Shown in pieces: positions 63,109 to 64,000 of a stretch of 64,000 bases of DNA. The translations under genes and the position numbers were made by a program. The notes under the pieces were generated by a model. That model had not been told where the DNA came from and searched no databases. It was given only the letters and a program-made list of their open reading frames with translations. How positions within the stretch are numbered: the stretch's first letter is position 1; every line of letters begins with the position of its first letter. Origin of the DNA: CAXBGS01 sp963975425 (GTDB taxonomy: Bacteria > Planctomycetota > Planctomycetia > Pirellulales > Pirellulaceae); the NCBI GenBank assembly GCA_963975425.1, contig CAXBGS010000001.1, positions 1,240,001 to 1,304,000 of the forward strand. The letters run 5' to 3'.

Positions 63109-64000
63109 CTATTCACTGGGAATAAGCTCCGCGACGGGGGGCAGCCCATTGGCGTACCCGGCCTTGGTGCGGCGGAGTTCCTCGACGGTGGCTTTGCGCA
63201 TCTGAACCACGCGATCGTGATAGGTGGCCTGCAACGCCAGATTGGACAGTTCTTCGGGATCGTTATCCAAATCGTACAATTCCTCAATTTCACCGGGAAT
63301 CAACGTGCGGATGTATTTATAACGCCCGTCGTGCAGCGAGACGTACCACGGAACGTTGCCGGCCTGACGCTGTTCACTGGGGTCCTCGGGAACCGTATTT
63401 GTGTCATCCCCATAACGGTATCCGGTCAGCGTTGTCAGCAGCGGTCGATCCCATGCCTGCTCGGGATGCTGCAGTAGTGGTTTGATCGATCGCCCATGCA
63501 TCGTCCAGGGCAGGTCGAGACCCGCAAAATCGAAAAACGTCGGTGCCAGATCGGTGCCGCCGACCGGTGCGTCGCACACCTTTCCCGAGGGCAACTTGGA
63601 CGGCATCGACACGATCAAGGGGCTGCGAATGTTCGCATCGTATGGTGCAACTTTGATACGGTAACCATGTTGACCGAATGCAATGCCTTGATCGGATGTA
63701 AAGACGATCAGCGTATTGTCGTACTGTCCGGTTCGTTTCAAAGTCGCAACCAATTGTCCGACCGCTTCGTCCAGCGCCAACACGCCCTGATGATATTGAC
63801 GCACCCAGTCGTTTAACGAACTGCCGTGGACGCCTTTGCTCGGGCTCGTCTCACCCGTCACTCGTCGTTTGCTAACAAAATGAGGTTGTCCGTCCTCGCC
63901 GGGATACCACTGCTCGACCTCCTGCATGTAGGCCGGCTTGCCCGGTCGCGGCGGATAAATGTCCTGCGGTACAGGCACGTCGACGTCCGGATACGAATCC
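63109..64000 (-). CDS. sulfatase, C-terminal part (gene continues beyond window)
   Basis: The frame stays open to the window edge, so the 5' part lies outside; the GTG at 63978 is only an internal codon (DSYPDVDVPVPQ precedes it). The C-terminal half of a sulfatase is visible: VRQYHQGVLALDEAVGQLVATL, TLIVFTSDQGIAFGQHGYRIK (the D-Q/N-G metal motif), SMPSKLPSGKVCDAPVGGTDLAPTFFDFAG and ELYDLDNDPEELSNLA. The CxPSR/CxAxR modification motif would be in the missing N-terminus. It lies upstream of the DUF1553 gene by ~250 bp on the same strand. Confidence 0.92.
   Translation of the reverse strand, partial: DSYPDVDVPVPQDIYPPRPGKPAYMQEVEQWYPGEDGQPHFVSKRRVTGETSPSKGVHGSSLNDWVRQYHQGVLALDEAVGQLVATLKRTGQYDNTLIVFTSDQGIAFGQHGYRIKVAPYDANIRSPLIVSMPSKLPSGKVCDAPVGGTDLAPTFFDFAGLDLPWTMHGRSIKPLLQHPEQAWDRPLLTTLTGYRYGDDTNTVPEDPSEQRQAGNVPWYVSLHDGRYKYIRTLIPGEIEELYDLDNDPEELSNLALQATYHDRVVQMRKATVEELRRTKAGYANGLPPVAELIPSE

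Noticed and set aside
1..64000. tRNA, rRNA, tmRNA, integrase or phage attachment site
   Set aside because: None recognised by reading; a covariance-model search would be needed to exclude a tRNA or small RNA. Apart from the MITE-like element no transposase or integrase gene was found.

Overview
This window looks like chromosomal DNA of a planctomycete, probably Pirellulales (Rhodopirellula-like). The evidence is a sulfatase / cytochrome-DUF1549-DUF1553 / DUF1501 cassette, a DUF1559 pseudopilin, a PEP-CTERM protein, several exported trypsin/PDZ proteins, a SMUG1-type glycosylase, moderately high GC and little use of recognisable terminators. The taxonomy is an inference from gene content. Both ends cut genes: an exported hydrolase-fold protein on the left and a sulfatase on the right.

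Layout. 1-6.3 kb holds housekeeping genes: a hydrolase fragment, lipA, smpB, an ABC ATPase/permease pair and a Gfo/Idh/MocA oxidoreductase. 6.2-11.1 kb is a four-gene minus-strand lipid cassette: a metallophosphoesterase resembling LpxH/PlcP, then BtaA and BtaB (the two enzymes of betaine-lipid synthesis), then a large membrane protein that appears to join an Mpo1/DUF962-like part, a jelly-roll-like part and a PEMT-like part. 11-22.3 kb is mixed: PEP-CTERM protein, metallo-beta-lactamase, SDR protein, two trypsin/PDZ proteins (one with a ruined active site), GNAT, alpha/beta hydrolase, metG and a thioredoxin-trypsin fusion.

22.8-51.1 kb centres on a type VI secretion system. A minus-strand run from 51.1 to 30.9 kb encodes TssK, TssL, a short TssM, TssA, TssB, TssC, Hcp, TssE, TssF, TssG, VgrG, an FHA-like accessory protein, PAAR, a 1464-residue membrane protein and a cysteine-rich lipoprotein-like protein. 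Intergenic gaps are mostly small or negative, so this is probably one operon. No ClpV, TssJ or periplasmic half of TssM is visible. The 1464-residue protein contains a caspase-like fold that has lost both catalytic residues. A second giant protein at 22.8-27.4 kb on the plus strand carries what looks like an intact His-Cys caspase dyad plus a vWA domain. Next to it is a 0.9-kb array of six ~162-bp repeats, each with a nested palindrome. Across a 0.3-kb regulatory gap from tssK lie an outer-membrane-barrel-like protein and an LRAT/NlpC-like protein.

53.4-64 kb holds a membrane protein, a degenerate AroE homologue, a two-TM protein coupled to a SMUG1 glycosylase, a DUF1569 protein, a MITE-like long inverted repeat, a DUF3127 protein ending in an SSB-like acidic tip, and the DUF1501 / PSD1 / sulfatase cassette.

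The most interesting points are the caspase/pseudocaspase pair linked to the T6SS, the betaine-lipid cassette with its unusual fourth gene, the palindromic repeat array, and a recurring kind of short tandem repeat (period 14-18 bp) at or near gene boundaries in at least six places.
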